A DNA stretch of 59,206 bases. It comes from Desulfovibrio sp. Lineage in GTDB: Bacteria > Desulfobacterota > Desulfovibrionia > Desulfovibrionales > Desulfovibrionaceae. Shown here piece by piece: positions 33,300-41,459 of the stretch. Numbering within the stretch: the stretch's first letter is position 1; every line of letters begins with the position of its first letter. The notes below the pieces were generated by a model. That model searched no databases and was not told the DNA's origin. It saw nothing but the letters and a program-made list of their open reading frames with translations. The translations under genes and the position numbers were made by a program. Location: assembly GCA_031288535.1 (NCBI GenBank), contig JAITRF010000022.1, forward strand, positions 1 through 59,206, read 5' to 3'.

Positions 33300-33443
33300 G
33301 CTCCGCTGCCCCTGTAATTCCAGAGCCTGTCGACACTCAGGGAACCGCCGGTTTATTCCTTTTCAATGCTGGAGCGGTTCCCTTTAAAAAGTTGGGCCGC
33401 TCCAAGCAGTGTTTCCTTAAACGTAACACCTTCTAAATGGGCG

Positions 33444-34514
33444 TCAGACCGCCAGAGAAAGAGGGCGGGCGAATTCCGGGGCTATGGGGGCAAGTGCGCC
33501 GGAAACGCGTGCGTAGGCCTGCGCGGCTTTGCGTATTCTGTCCGCATCGGCCGTTCCGAAGCGCGCTTCCGCCTTGAGCTTTTCCGGGGCCGCCGCGCCT
33601 GTCCCCGGGGTTTCCGGCCTTTCCTCCGGAGCGATGTTCGCAAGGACGCCCGCCGCCTCGGCCTGATCGTTTTTCCCGGGTTCCCCGGATTCGTTTGCCG
33701 CGCCCTTCCGGGACATATTTTCCCGCGCGGCTTCGGCTTCGAGGCGTGCCGCCTTTGCGGCTATGGCCCGGTCCGCGCCGGAGGGTTCGGCCGGCGCCAA
33801 GGCGGCCGCGCGAATTTTGCGCGCTTTGGCGATGGTGGCTTCCGGCGTGGCTTCGGCGGAAACATCAATCGCCACCTCGCCTCCGACGGCGTAGCGCCGC
33901 CCGTCCGGGCCGGTCTGCATCCGGTAGGTCGGACTGCCGGCGAAACTTCCGCCCGTCGCCGCGTGCGCCTGCTCGTGCGCGCGCACCTCCCGATCCCTGG
34001 CCTTGAGTTCCTCAAGCTCCCGCTTTTCCGCCTCGTCCAGGTTCGTAACGCCGCCCGTCTTTTCCTGTTCGCTTCTTTCGGTTTTATCGGAGTTTTGTTC
34101 CGCTTCGGCTTTTGGTTTTCCCGCTTCGGCGACGCTTTCGCCGGTATTTTTCGCTTCGTGCGGCGCGTCTTGCGGCGAAATCGCGTCCTCCCCCTCCAAT
34201 TCGGCTTCCCGGAGGTTTTTTTCCGGAACGAGTCCGGCCCGGCCTTCAATGAAGGTCCGCGCAAAGTCGCGCGCTTCTCCTGCCCTGGAGGAGACGCGTC
34301 CGGCTTCCGCATAGGCTTTGGCCTGTTCTTCCTCCGGGTTGGAAAGAGAAAAAAGTCCGCTTTCCCCCGAAAGGGTGAAATAATCACGGGGATCGGCTGG
34401 ATGGGCGTTCTCCGTCCCCCGCGCATTCCGCGTCCTTGGCAAAAGAATGGCATCGCCAGTAAAAGTTTTGCCACTGATGCGAATTACGGGATTTTCAACC
34501 AGTATGCCGAACAT
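33444..34514 (-). CDS. SprA-related putative metalloprotease
   Basis: 356 residues. The first 180 are Glu/Ala/Lys/Asp-rich with no predicted fold. The core at about 185-275 has the SprA-related signature: RDREVRAHEQAHAATGGSF, an HExxH zinc-protease-like motif, then GPDGRRYAVGGEVAIDVSAE, ATIAKARKIRAAALAPAEPS and DRAIAAKAARLEAEA. The family is annotated as putative metalloproteases from HEQAH; activity is not established to my knowledge. No signal peptide or membrane helix. The ATG at 34514 has GGAG. It is a monocistron between repeat blocks. Confidence 0.8.
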   Translation of the reverse strand: MFGILVENPVIRISGKTFTGDAILLPRTRNARGTENAHPADPRDYFTLSGESGLFSLSNPEEEQAKAYAEAGRVSSRAGEARDFARTFIEGRAGLVPEKNLREAELEGEDAISPQDAPHEAKNTGESVAEAGKPKAEAEQNSDKTERSEQEKTGGVTNLDEAEKRELEELKARDREVRAHEQAHAATGGSFAGSPTYRMQTGPDGRRYAVGGEVAIDVSAEATPEATIAKARKIRAAALAPAEPSGADRAIAAKAARLEAEAARENMSRKGAANESGEPGKNDQAEAAGVLANIAPEERPETPGTGAAAPEKLKAEARFGTADADRIRKAAQAYARVSGALAPIAPEFARPLSLAV

Positions 34515-34582
34515 GGTAGACTCCGGCGTTTGCAGTTTGTTTTGGAAATGCAAGGTGTTTATCGGCCGGACGCGCCGGAACT

Positions 34583-34740
34583 TTAGAGCACTTTAACTTT
34601 AAAATTATATACGGTTTATCTTCAGGCCGCGCCCGCTCCGGCGTTTAACCGCGCAAATAAATTGCGCTTGCGCCTGCGCGGCGGGCGTCCGCTCGCGCGG
34701 CCCCCGGAGCAATTTCAAAGTGAAATTGCTCCGGCGGCGG
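34583..34740. repeat. Family E repeat
   Basis: Starts GAGCACTTTAACTTTAAAAT, contains the hairpin GCGCAAATAAATTGCGC and ends in AGCAATTTCAAAGTGAAATTG, itself a near-perfect dyad. Related copies lie at 41293 and, reversed, at 21372. The rest of the gap to 34840 shows no gene. Confidence 0.7.
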
Positions 34741-34840
34741 ACCGGGATTTTTTTGTTGCTTCGGCGTTGTTCCGTATCCGGCGGTTCCGTATCCAAGGCA
34801 AACGTCCCTCAACTTGCCTTGGAAACGGTGGCCGGGGTTT

Positions 34841-35362
34841 TTATCGCCGTGACCCGGGCAGGGTCCATCCGCCTTCAGGGGTGAGGAAACGGGTGCCCAG
34901 GCCGCAGACAAGAGCCAGGGTAAGCCCTCCGAGAAGGGTCAGGGTGACCGGGATGACTTTGCCCCCGCCTTGGGAAAAACACATGGATATGGCCCCGAAC
35001 ATGATCGGTACAACCCGCAGATAGGTTTTGGCCAGGGGCGGAATAAAGTGGACGGCGCACTGCGCCGAACAGACCACGCCCACTACCAGGGCCGTGGCGA
35101 TATCCCCGCGCATGCCCGCGCCGGCCAGCTTTTCAATGCACCAGAGATAGAAAAGTCCCCAGGCGACTCCCACGACCATGCTCAGCACATAGCTGACGAA
35201 TTCTTCGGGTTTGGCGCCGCCGTTGAAATAAATGGGGAGAGCCACGAAAGTCATCCAGATGACCCCGTATTGCGCGAGCGGGGTCTGCAGGTAGATGAAA
35301 ACATACACGCCGCTTAGTCCGCCTATCCAGATAGCCCAGTTCACAAGATATTTTACCGGCAT
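34841..35362 (-). CDS. DUF1097 membrane protein
   Basis: 173 residues with about five hydrophobic helices (ATIWIGGLSGVYVFIYL-like start, WMTFVALPIYFNG, FVSYVLSMVVGVAWGLFYLW, a glycine-rich last helix). This matches the DUF1097 family (YcdZ/inner-membrane proteins of unknown function). The start has a perfect AGGAGG. It is transcribed in the same direction as, and downstream of, two cyclase-family hydrolases, with a tandem repeat in between; a transport role for their substrate or product is a guess from position. Confidence 0.7.
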   Translation of the reverse strand: MPVKYLVNWAIWIGGLSGVYVFIYLQTPLAQYGVIWMTFVALPIYFNGGAKPEEFVSYVLSMVVGVAWGLFYLWCIEKLAGAGMRGDIATALVVGVVCSAQCAVHFIPPLAKTYLRVVPIMFGAISMCFSQGGGKVIPVTLTLLGGLTLALVCGLGTRFLTPEGGWTLPGSRR

Positions 35363-35438
35363 AGTTCCTCCTGAGATGTCACGCCCTGTCATAACAGGCG
35401 TGCAGATCGCAAAGCAAAAACGTGGTTTTGCCTTGTCC

Positions 35439-35709
35439 GCCGTTCAACAAGCATTTCAAGCGTAAAATGCTCTAGAGCAGTTCAACTTTGAAAAGTCGGG
35501 CCGCTCTACAAGGATTTGCCTGCAAACCCTTGCCGCGAAATGCTTGCAGGCGGGCTTTGCCCGCCGTCAAGCAAGCATTTCAAGCGTAAAATGCTCTAGA
35601 GCAGTTCAACTTTGAAAAGTTGGGCTGCTCTGCAAGGATTTGCCTGCAAATCCTTGCCGCGAAATGCTTGCAGGCGGGCTTTGCCCGCCGTCAAGCAGGC
35701 ATTTCAAGC
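35439..35709. repeat. Tandem 124-bp family A repeats
   Basis: The end of one unit (35439-35473) is followed by a full unit (35474-35597) and a nearly full one (35598-35709). Spacing is exactly 124 bp for every landmark (GCATTTCAAGCG at 35451, 35575 and 35699). The two copies differ at only a handful of bases, so the duplication is recent. It lies between the first cyclase gene and the DUF1097 gene. Confidence 0.88.
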
Positions 35710-35717
35710 GTATAGAT

Positions 35718-36704
35718 CTATATGACGGCTATCGGCCGAATCATCATTCCCGTGGCGCCCCTGATCCGCGTCGGCAGGGTGATGAAGCAGAAGCGATAGG
35801 CTTTATCGCGCGCCAGTTCGTTGGTCATCACCATTTCCATGATATGCACGCCCTGCTGTATGAGCAGATAATGGTGGCAGGGGTGGGCGTGTCCGGGAAA
35901 ACTGGAACCCGTGGGCGTGAAATGCTCAAAAGCGGTCTGATCGTCGCCGATCAGAAAGGCGCCTTTTTCCTCCACGAGATACCTGATGGTTTCGAGCGTG
36001 GGACCGCAGTTCGGGCACTGTTTCATTTCCGGCCATACCATGCCGGTGCGTAAAAGCACACAGTCCCCCTTTTCAACGGAGACCCCGGCCCATTTGCAGC
36101 AGGCGTCGATATCTTCCGGATTGACGGGCTGATGCGGCTGCAGATGGTCGACCCCGGCGCAGCCGGGCAGATCCAGGAGCACGCCGGGCAGTATAATGGG
36201 GGGGATATTGGAGGCGTCCGCTTTCAGGGGCCCGTAATCGCCCCAGTTTTCGGCGCAGTTGTAGCCGTTGTACCAGTGGTTGTCCTCCCCCCCGGTGATG
36301 TGCGAGAGGGAATCGATATGCGTTCCCACGTGCAGGGGGCCGATAATGGTTTCGCTGTTTAAACCGGTGTTGTACTTGTTGCCGTCCGGTTCCAGCCATC
36401 CGCCCTTGGCGTACCAGTTATAGGCGGGGGCGTATTCGCTTTTTTTCATGTTCTGGCGGCCGTGGGGGGAAGCATAGGGCAGAATGTCCCAGCCGGAATG
36501 GCCCGGCCAGACGTCCATGCCTTTGAACCGCGGGGCCTCCAGGTCGTATACCTTGTTTTTTTTGATGAGGGAAAAGGCTTTGCCGATCAACTGCGGCGTC
36601 ACCTCGTTGAGCAGCCCCACCTGGTCGTCTTTTCCCCAGCGCCCCCAGTTGCTGTGTTCCCTGTCCATCCATTCCGGGCCCATGGTCGTTTTTTTTTCGG
36701 TCAT
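35718..36704 (-). CDS. Cyclase-family (KynB-like) metal-dependent hydrolase 1
   Basis: 328 residues. The cyclase/kynurenine-formamidase signature HxGTHxDxxxH is visible as HVGTHIDSLSH (about 125-135), with a further conserved His-rich HPCHHYLLIQQGVHIMEMV near the C-terminus. These enzymes hydrolyse amides or lactones with Zn or Mn. It has an insertion with several tyrosines and asparagines (about 85-150) compared with KynB, and two Cys pairs (CCKW, CPNC). AGGAG precedes the ATG. The second cyclase gene lies 220 bp upstream, so the pair may act on related substrates. Confidence 0.82.
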   Translation of the reverse strand: MTEKKTTMGPEWMDREHSNWGRWGKDDQVGLLNEVTPQLIGKAFSLIKKNKVYDLEAPRFKGMDVWPGHSGWDILPYASPHGRQNMKKSEYAPAYNWYAKGGWLEPDGNKYNTGLNSETIIGPLHVGTHIDSLSHITGGEDNHWYNGYNCAENWGDYGPLKADASNIPPIILPGVLLDLPGCAGVDHLQPHQPVNPEDIDACCKWAGVSVEKGDCVLLRTGMVWPEMKQCPNCGPTLETIRYLVEEKGAFLIGDDQTAFEHFTPTGSSFPGHAHPCHHYLLIQQGVHIMEMVMTNELARDKAYRFCFITLPTRIRGATGMMIRPIAVI

Positions 36705-36774
36705 GACACGCTCCTGTGATTATGAAAGTCCGGCCTTGCCGGCATCGGCAAGGCGGGGGTTTGCCGCTTCATGC

Positions 36775-36928
36775 CGAGTCGCATTGAAACGGGGTTGAAT
36801 GCGGAAAGGCGCGCCCGCCCGGCGCGTTACGGCGGCAGTCAATGCCGCTTGCGCCTTTGCGGCGGGCTGAAGGCAAAGCCTTCGGCCGATGCCAGGCTGC
36901 TCCGCGTTGGCCGCAACCTGGCGTCAAC
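36775..36928. repeat. Family C repeat, intergenic copy
   Basis: It aligns along its whole length with the segment inside aroA (53408-53573): GTCGCATTGAAACGG, GGAAAGGCGCGCCCGC, GCGGCGGGCTGAAGGCAAAG, CCGATGCCAG and GGCCGCAACCTGGC. Its right end contains the TGA stop codon of the second cyclase gene. Confidence 0.8.
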
Positions 36929-37784
36929 ATATCACGATGGGATCGATGAGCGAGGCGCTTGCGCCTTTAAGCTTGAGCGGGCAGGCGATATACACCCCTT
37001 CGGTGACCCCGTCGGCGCAGATTTCCTCCAGATCGAGCACTTCATTCATGATGATGCCGTGCTGCATCATCCAGCGGTGGACGGTATGTTCGCCCACCAG
37101 CATTTTTTCGTAGGACACGGTGTCCGAGCCGGTCACCCTGCCGCCGATTGAAACCATGTATTCCTCGGCCGGAACGCCCGGGCCCGCGGCGTCGCCGCCA
37201 TAGTTGTCGGCGCCTTTTCTGAAATATTTTATCATGCCGGTGCGGATGAGGAAGGCAGTGGGCTCGTCGGGGCGCACGGCGATCTTGCTTTTCTCCATAC
37301 AGCCCTTGATGTCTTCGGGCGTAATTTCGTATTTGCGCTGCAAGGTGACCTCGCCGCCCGTATCGACGCCGCCTTTGTATTTCAGCATGTCCAGAATGAC
37401 CGCGCGCAGGATCACGGGATGGAAACGGGAGGCGTCCATCCAGTTGCAGCCCCACCATTCTTTTGTCTGGTCCGCCGGGGTATTTTCGCCGAGAATGACT
37501 TTGCCGTCGCGGATTTCACCGATATGGTTCAGGGCGTCCATATGAGTCCCGGCGTGGGTTGTCATCATGACCAGATCGTTGAACAGGGTTCCGGGAGGCG
37601 TGACGTCTTCGGTATCTCCGTGCCATTTGTAGGGGAGAACCCTGAAGGAGGGGTGTCCGGACCACAGGGGCATGTCGTTGCTGCGCACCGTGCCCAAGTC
37701 ATAAACGCGTCCGGTTTTCATCAGGGAGATAAGCGAGGGGGTCATTTTCGGAAGCGGAAGCTTCCCGTATGGTTCCATGGCCAT
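36924..37784 (-). CDS. Cyclase-family metal-dependent hydrolase 2
   Basis: 286 residues, with HAGTHMDALNH (about 88-98) as the metal-binding core and a late His-rich VGEHTVHRWMMQHGIIMNEV. Distinct from its neighbour in sequence but of the same family. AGGAG lies 7 nt before the ATG at 37784, which is preferred over a TTG 9 nt upstream. The stop codon falls in the end of a family C repeat, so the last residues (VIC) may have been altered by the repeat. Substrate unknown. Confidence 0.82.
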   Translation of the reverse strand: MAMEPYGKLPLPKMTPSLISLMKTGRVYDLGTVRSNDMPLWSGHPSFRVLPYKWHGDTEDVTPPGTLFNDLVMMTTHAGTHMDALNHIGEIRDGKVILGENTPADQTKEWWGCNWMDASRFHPVILRAVILDMLKYKGGVDTGGEVTLQRKYEITPEDIKGCMEKSKIAVRPDEPTAFLIRTGMIKYFRKGADNYGGDAAGPGVPAEEYMVSIGGRVTGSDTVSYEKMLVGEHTVHRWMMQHGIIMNEVLDLEEICADGVTEGVYIACPLKLKGASASLIDPIVIC

Positions 37785-37892
37785 TGTCTGCAACTCCTGT
37801 ATTATGGTTATATTCCGACTTTATTCGATTATCAGAAGTTCCCTGTCCTGTCCATGCCCGCGCGGCGCCCGAACAGGGCGGGCGAATGTCGG

Positions 37893-38056
37893 CAGGGCTG
37901 ACGCATCTAAAATTTTATATTGTCAATTCAGAATATTATTATATCTCTCTTTGAGATTCGCGGCGGCAAAGCCGCCTTGCTCCTTACGAAGTCTGCGGCT
38001 TCGGACGATGCTTGCGCATCGTCACAAGGCTGACGCAATAAGATGCGTCAGCCCTG
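37893..38056. mobile_element. MITE-like element, copy 2, with 10-bp target duplication
   Basis: 164 bp with the same 16-bp terminal inverted repeats as 26384-26549 and in the opposite orientation. Direct repeats CGAATGTCGG flank it at 37883-37892 and 38057-38066. It lies in the divergent gap between the second cyclase gene and the M99 peptidase gene. It carries an AT-rich core (about 37905-37955) that could bring promoter elements. The remainder of the 442-bp gap is without recognisable genes. Confidence 0.85.
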
Positions 38057-38226
38057 CGAATGTCGGGGGTTCCGGTTGAAGGGGGCGTTGCAGGGGTCTG
38101 TAAATTGTCGCGGGACGTAATTTATTTGGAAACGGAACGGGGCGGCACAATGCCCGGCCGGCGGCAGAATGCACTTGAAGTCTGCGCGGAAATGCCGTAA
38201 TTTCCAGTACACAATCGGGCAAAACC

Positions 38227-39846
38227 ATGGCAGCGAAGCAAGCAAGTCTTTCAGGATCGACAAACGGCAGGATTTTTTTGCTGTTTGCCTGTTGCGTCCT
38301 GTTCGCGTTTTTCCTGTACGGCGGAGCGGGCATGTCAAATCCGTCCTTCCGGGCAGGGGCCGGAGCGGAGGCTGGAAGCGCGCGGCCTGAGACGGCCGGA
38401 GGGGAGGATTTGCCGGCGCGGCCGCAGACCCCGGCCTTTGCGCAAGGTTCCCCGGATGCGCCGGCCGTCGGAACCTCCCCGGCCCCGGCGCTTGAAGGGA
38501 AAGACGGGCAGAGGGCTGAAGAAGGCGATGTCCTGCCGTTCGCCCCGCCGGCCGCTCACTTCAATCTCCTGAAAATGGGCGGGGAGGGACCTACTCTTCT
38601 GGTGATCGGCGGTATCCAGGGGGATGAGCCGGGCGGGTTCTCCGCCGCCGCTCTGTTGTCTTTCGCCTATCATATCCGCAAGGGACGGCTCTGGGTCGTA
38701 CCGGATTTGAATTTCCCGAGCATTCTGCGGCGCAGCCGCGGGGTGTCCGGCGACATGAACCGCAAATTCGCCGCCCTGGACGTCTCCGATCCGGAATTCG
38801 GGGCCGTATCCCGCATAAAAAGCATCCTGCTGGACGAAGAGGTCGATCTCGTTCTCAACCTGCATGACGGCAGCGGTTTCTACAGGCCGAACTGGGAGGA
38901 CAAGCTGCGCAATCCGCAACGCTGGGGGCAGTCTTTGATCATCGATCAGGAAAAAATGATCATGCCTCCGTTTTTACTGAAAGAAGCCGCCGGCAGGGTG
39001 GAGACGGAAGTGAACGGCACCCTGCTTGATCCGGCGCACCGTTATCATATCTACAATACGCTGACGGCCGAGGGAAACAAGGAAATGGGCAAGACCCTGA
39101 GCTGGTTTTCCGTGCGCAACGGCAAACCCGCCTTCGGCATCGAAGCCAGCAAGGAATTCGGCACGGAATACAGAACCTATTACCACCTGCGCGTGGTGGA
39201 AGCCTTTATGCGTCTTCTGGGCATCGAGTTCGAGCGCGACTTTACCCTTGACCCGAAAGGCGTGCGCGCCGCGCTCAATTCCAACATTCTGCTCTCCGCC
39301 TTTGAGGACCGGGTCATCCTGCACCTGGACAACGTGCGTCCTTGTTTATCCCGTATTCCTTTCAAGAAGGGCAGCCTTCCCGACGTCAGGGGTTCCAAGC
39401 CCCTGCTCGCCCTGGTGCGGGAAAAGGACGAGTGGCGCGTGGCGTACGGCAACAACACCCTGACCCGCATCAAACCGGAGTTCATGGACTTTGACGAATC
39501 CCTGCAAAAAATGGATCTGGTCGTCGACGGAGAGGCGACAAGCGTGAGCCCCGGAGAGATTGTGCAGGTGCGGGAGTATTTTCTGGTCAACGTGCCGGAG
39601 GGATACCGGGTGAACGCGATTGGGGCGCAGAAGGAAGTCCGGGGCAGCGAGGCCGGGGTGCTGCTCAGGCGCAAAGATTTCATGCCGCGTTTTTCCCTGG
39701 ACAAGAACGCCTCCATTTTTCGCGTGGAGGCGTACAAGGGCAAAGCCTTTTCCGGCATGATCCTGGTCCGTTTCGGGGATGCGGCGGCTCGGCCCGTGAA
39801 ATCGCTCACCGCCGGGCGCGGACCGGAATCCGAGCTGGGGTTCTAA
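38227..39846 (+). CDS. M99-family peptidoglycan carboxypeptidase (Csd4/Pgp1-like)
   Basis: 539 residues. A single N-terminal membrane helix (about 14-35, FLLFACCVLFAFFLYG) anchors it to face the periplasm; a Pro/Ala linker follows to about 108. The zinc site is the atypical Gln-Glu-His of Csd4: Gln131 and Glu134 in GGIQGDEPGG, His213 in NLHDGSGFY. The spacings (3 and 82 residues) equal those of Helicobacter Csd4 (46/49/128). Such DL-carboxypeptidases trim tripeptide stems to set helical or curved shape. C-terminal beta domains (about 340-520) are also family-typical. The first step of its transcription unit is unclear; the ribosome site is weak. Confidence 0.85.
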   Translation: MAAKQASLSGSTNGRIFLLFACCVLFAFFLYGGAGMSNPSFRAGAGAEAGSARPETAGGEDLPARPQTPAFAQGSPDAPAVGTSPAPALEGKDGQRAEEGDVLPFAPPAAHFNLLKMGGEGPTLLVIGGIQGDEPGGFSAAALLSFAYHIRKGRLWVVPDLNFPSILRRSRGVSGDMNRKFAALDVSDPEFGAVSRIKSILLDEEVDLVLNLHDGSGFYRPNWEDKLRNPQRWGQSLIIDQEKMIMPPFLLKEAAGRVETEVNGTLLDPAHRYHIYNTLTAEGNKEMGKTLSWFSVRNGKPAFGIEASKEFGTEYRTYYHLRVVEAFMRLLGIEFERDFTLDPKGVRAALNSNILLSAFEDRVILHLDNVRPCLSRIPFKKGSLPDVRGSKPLLALVREKDEWRVAYGNNTLTRIKPEFMDFDESLQKMDLVVDGEATSVSPGEIVQVREYFLVNVPEGYRVNAIGAQKEVRGSEAGVLLRRKDFMPRFSLDKNASIFRVEAYKGKAFSGMILVRFGDAAARPVKSLTAGRGPESELGF

Positions 39847-39882
39847 AGCATTTTGTCATTGAAAGTATCTTTCCGATAAACT
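39845..39882. repeat. Partial family B repeat
   Basis: AAAGCATTTTGTCATTGAAAG followed by TATCTTTCCGATAAA matches the left end of the long units at 21172 and 56817. It overlaps the stop codon of the M99 gene and fills the gap to the symporter gene. Confidence 0.6.
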
Positions 39883-39904
39883 GATCCAATCATTTCCGGA
39901 AAAA

Positions 39905-41311
39905 ATGGAACTAGCGTTATTGGCGGCTTATGCGGCGCTCATCCTCTGGACGGGCCGTACTTCGGAAAAGCACACCACCGAATCTTTTTATGTAAACAAC
40001 CGCGCAGGCAGCGCATGGAACGTCGCTTTCTCGATCGTCGTTTCCTGCGTAGGCGCGTCCGCAGTTATCGGCATGATCGGGATGGCTTTCGTGGTGGGCG
40101 TCCCGGCTTTCTGGTGGCTTGGGGCCGGAGCGGCGGGTCTGACTGTCCTTTCACTCTTCCTTGCCGGTGCGGTCAGAAGAAGCGGCGCGTATACCTTGCC
40201 GCATATGGCCGGGACATTTTTGGGAAACTCCGCGCGGCCGGTCATCGCCGCCGTGATCGTCGTCGCCTGGATGGCCATTCTTGCCGCCCAGTTCGCGGCG
40301 CTGGTAAAAGTTCTCGGGCCGTTGACCGGCTTTTCTCCCCCGGTTTGCCTCGGCATCGGCTTCCTGCTCGTCTGCGGCCATACCGTCGGCGGCCAGCCGG
40401 CGGTGATGCGCGTAGACAAAATGCAGGCGGTCATCATCATCGGCGCTCTGACCACAATGCTCGTCTGGCTGTCGTGGCGCAATCCGTCCTGGACGGAAAA
40501 CGTGGTTTTTGAAGCCGTCAATTCTTCGTTTCCGCCAGAGAAATTGCTGTATTTCCTTGTCGTGGTCGGGGCCAATTACGTCGTGTGCCCGATGTTGTTC
40601 GGCAGAATGCTGTCCGCCAGGGATGGGAGAACCGCGAAACGCGGCGGCCTGATCGGGGTCGGCGGCATATTGCTTTGCTCGGCTTTGATTGTCGCGGTGG
40701 GGCTTGCCTGTAAAGGGCTTATCCCCGCTTCGACCCCGCAGGACGAGGTGCTGACAAGCGTTCTTGCCGGGGAAATGCCCCGCGGGATGCATATCGTAAT
40801 ATCTTTCGCCCTGATCAGCGCCATCGTCTCTTCCGCCGACTCCTGCCTTGTGACGGCGGCTACGGTTTTCAGCTATGACCTTCTCGGCAGGGACGATGCG
40901 GCGTCCGCCAGACGTTGCGTCGTCATGCTGGGTGCCGCGGGTGTTCTGGTCAGCCTGTGGGGGAAGGGGATTCTGGGTTTTCTGCTGGCGGCCTACGACA
41001 TCTTCGCCTGCGGCGTGGTGATGCCTGTTTTTGTGGGGCTTGTGTCCCGCCGCCGTCCTGGCGCGCTATGGTCGTGCGTCGCCGTCGGCGCGGGCGGACT
41101 GCTCGGTTTGCTGTCCGCCGCAACGGAGAATGCCTTGTTCAGTTACGCCGGTATTGCCGTATCCCTGGTTGTGGCTCTGGGCGGAGCCGTATCGGGAGGA
41201 ACGGCGAAATGCGGGGAGGGGGAATCCGGCATGATCGCCATAGGCACAGGTGCCGACGTAAACCGGCCGGCCTCGGAGAATTCAAATAAATCAGTGCTTC
41301 CTCAACTTTGA
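39905..41311 (+). CDS. Sodium:solute symporter (SSS family)
   Basis: 468 residues with about 12-13 hydrophobic helices. SSS marks: ESFYVNNRAGSAWNVAFSIV near the N-terminus, GGQPAVMRVDKMQAVII and FALISAIVSSADSCLVTAAT (Na+-site region, helix 8). Substrate cannot be told from sequence. ATG after GGAAAAA. The last codons (SVLPQL) and stop lie in a family E repeat, so the original C-terminus was probably replaced. Confidence 0.85.
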   Translation: MELALLAAYAALILWTGRTSEKHTTESFYVNNRAGSAWNVAFSIVVSCVGASAVIGMIGMAFVVGVPAFWWLGAGAAGLTVLSLFLAGAVRRSGAYTLPHMAGTFLGNSARPVIAAVIVVAWMAILAAQFAALVKVLGPLTGFSPPVCLGIGFLLVCGHTVGGQPAVMRVDKMQAVIIIGALTTMLVWLSWRNPSWTENVVFEAVNSSFPPEKLLYFLVVVGANYVVCPMLFGRMLSARDGRTAKRGGLIGVGGILLCSALIVAVGLACKGLIPASTPQDEVLTSVLAGEMPRGMHIVISFALISAIVSSADSCLVTAATVFSYDLLGRDDAASARRCVVMLGAAGVLVSLWGKGILGFLLAAYDIFACGVVMPVFVGLVSRRRPGALWSCVAVGAGGLLGLLSAATENALFSYAGIAVSLVVALGGAVSGGTAKCGEGESGMIAIGTGADVNRPASENSNKSVLPQL

Positions 41312-41410
41312 GATTATACAGGGTTTATCTTCAGGCCGCGTCCGCTCCGGCGCTTAACCGCGCAAATAAATTGCGCCTGCGCGGCGGGCGTCCGTTCGCG
41401 CGGCCGCCGC
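41293..41410. repeat. Family E repeat overlapping the symporter stop codon
   Basis: GTGCTTCCTCAACTTTGAGATT, GGTTTATCTTCAGGCCGCG and GCGCAAATAAATTGCGCCTG match the copy at 34583. The symporter frame ends within it. Confidence 0.7.
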
Positions 41411-41459
41411 ATATGGGTCCGCTCGCCTGATGACCCCAAAGGAAGCGGGGCGGTTCGCC

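Noticed and set aside
33366..34586. 406-codon plus-strand frame opposite the SprA-related gene
   Set aside because: Phe/Arg/Gly-rich composition typical of an antisense shadow. The minus-strand protein has clear family motifs.
35439..35709. Tandem repeats as a CRISPR array
   Set aside because: The whole 124-bp unit is repeated with no variable spacers and no cas genes nearby.
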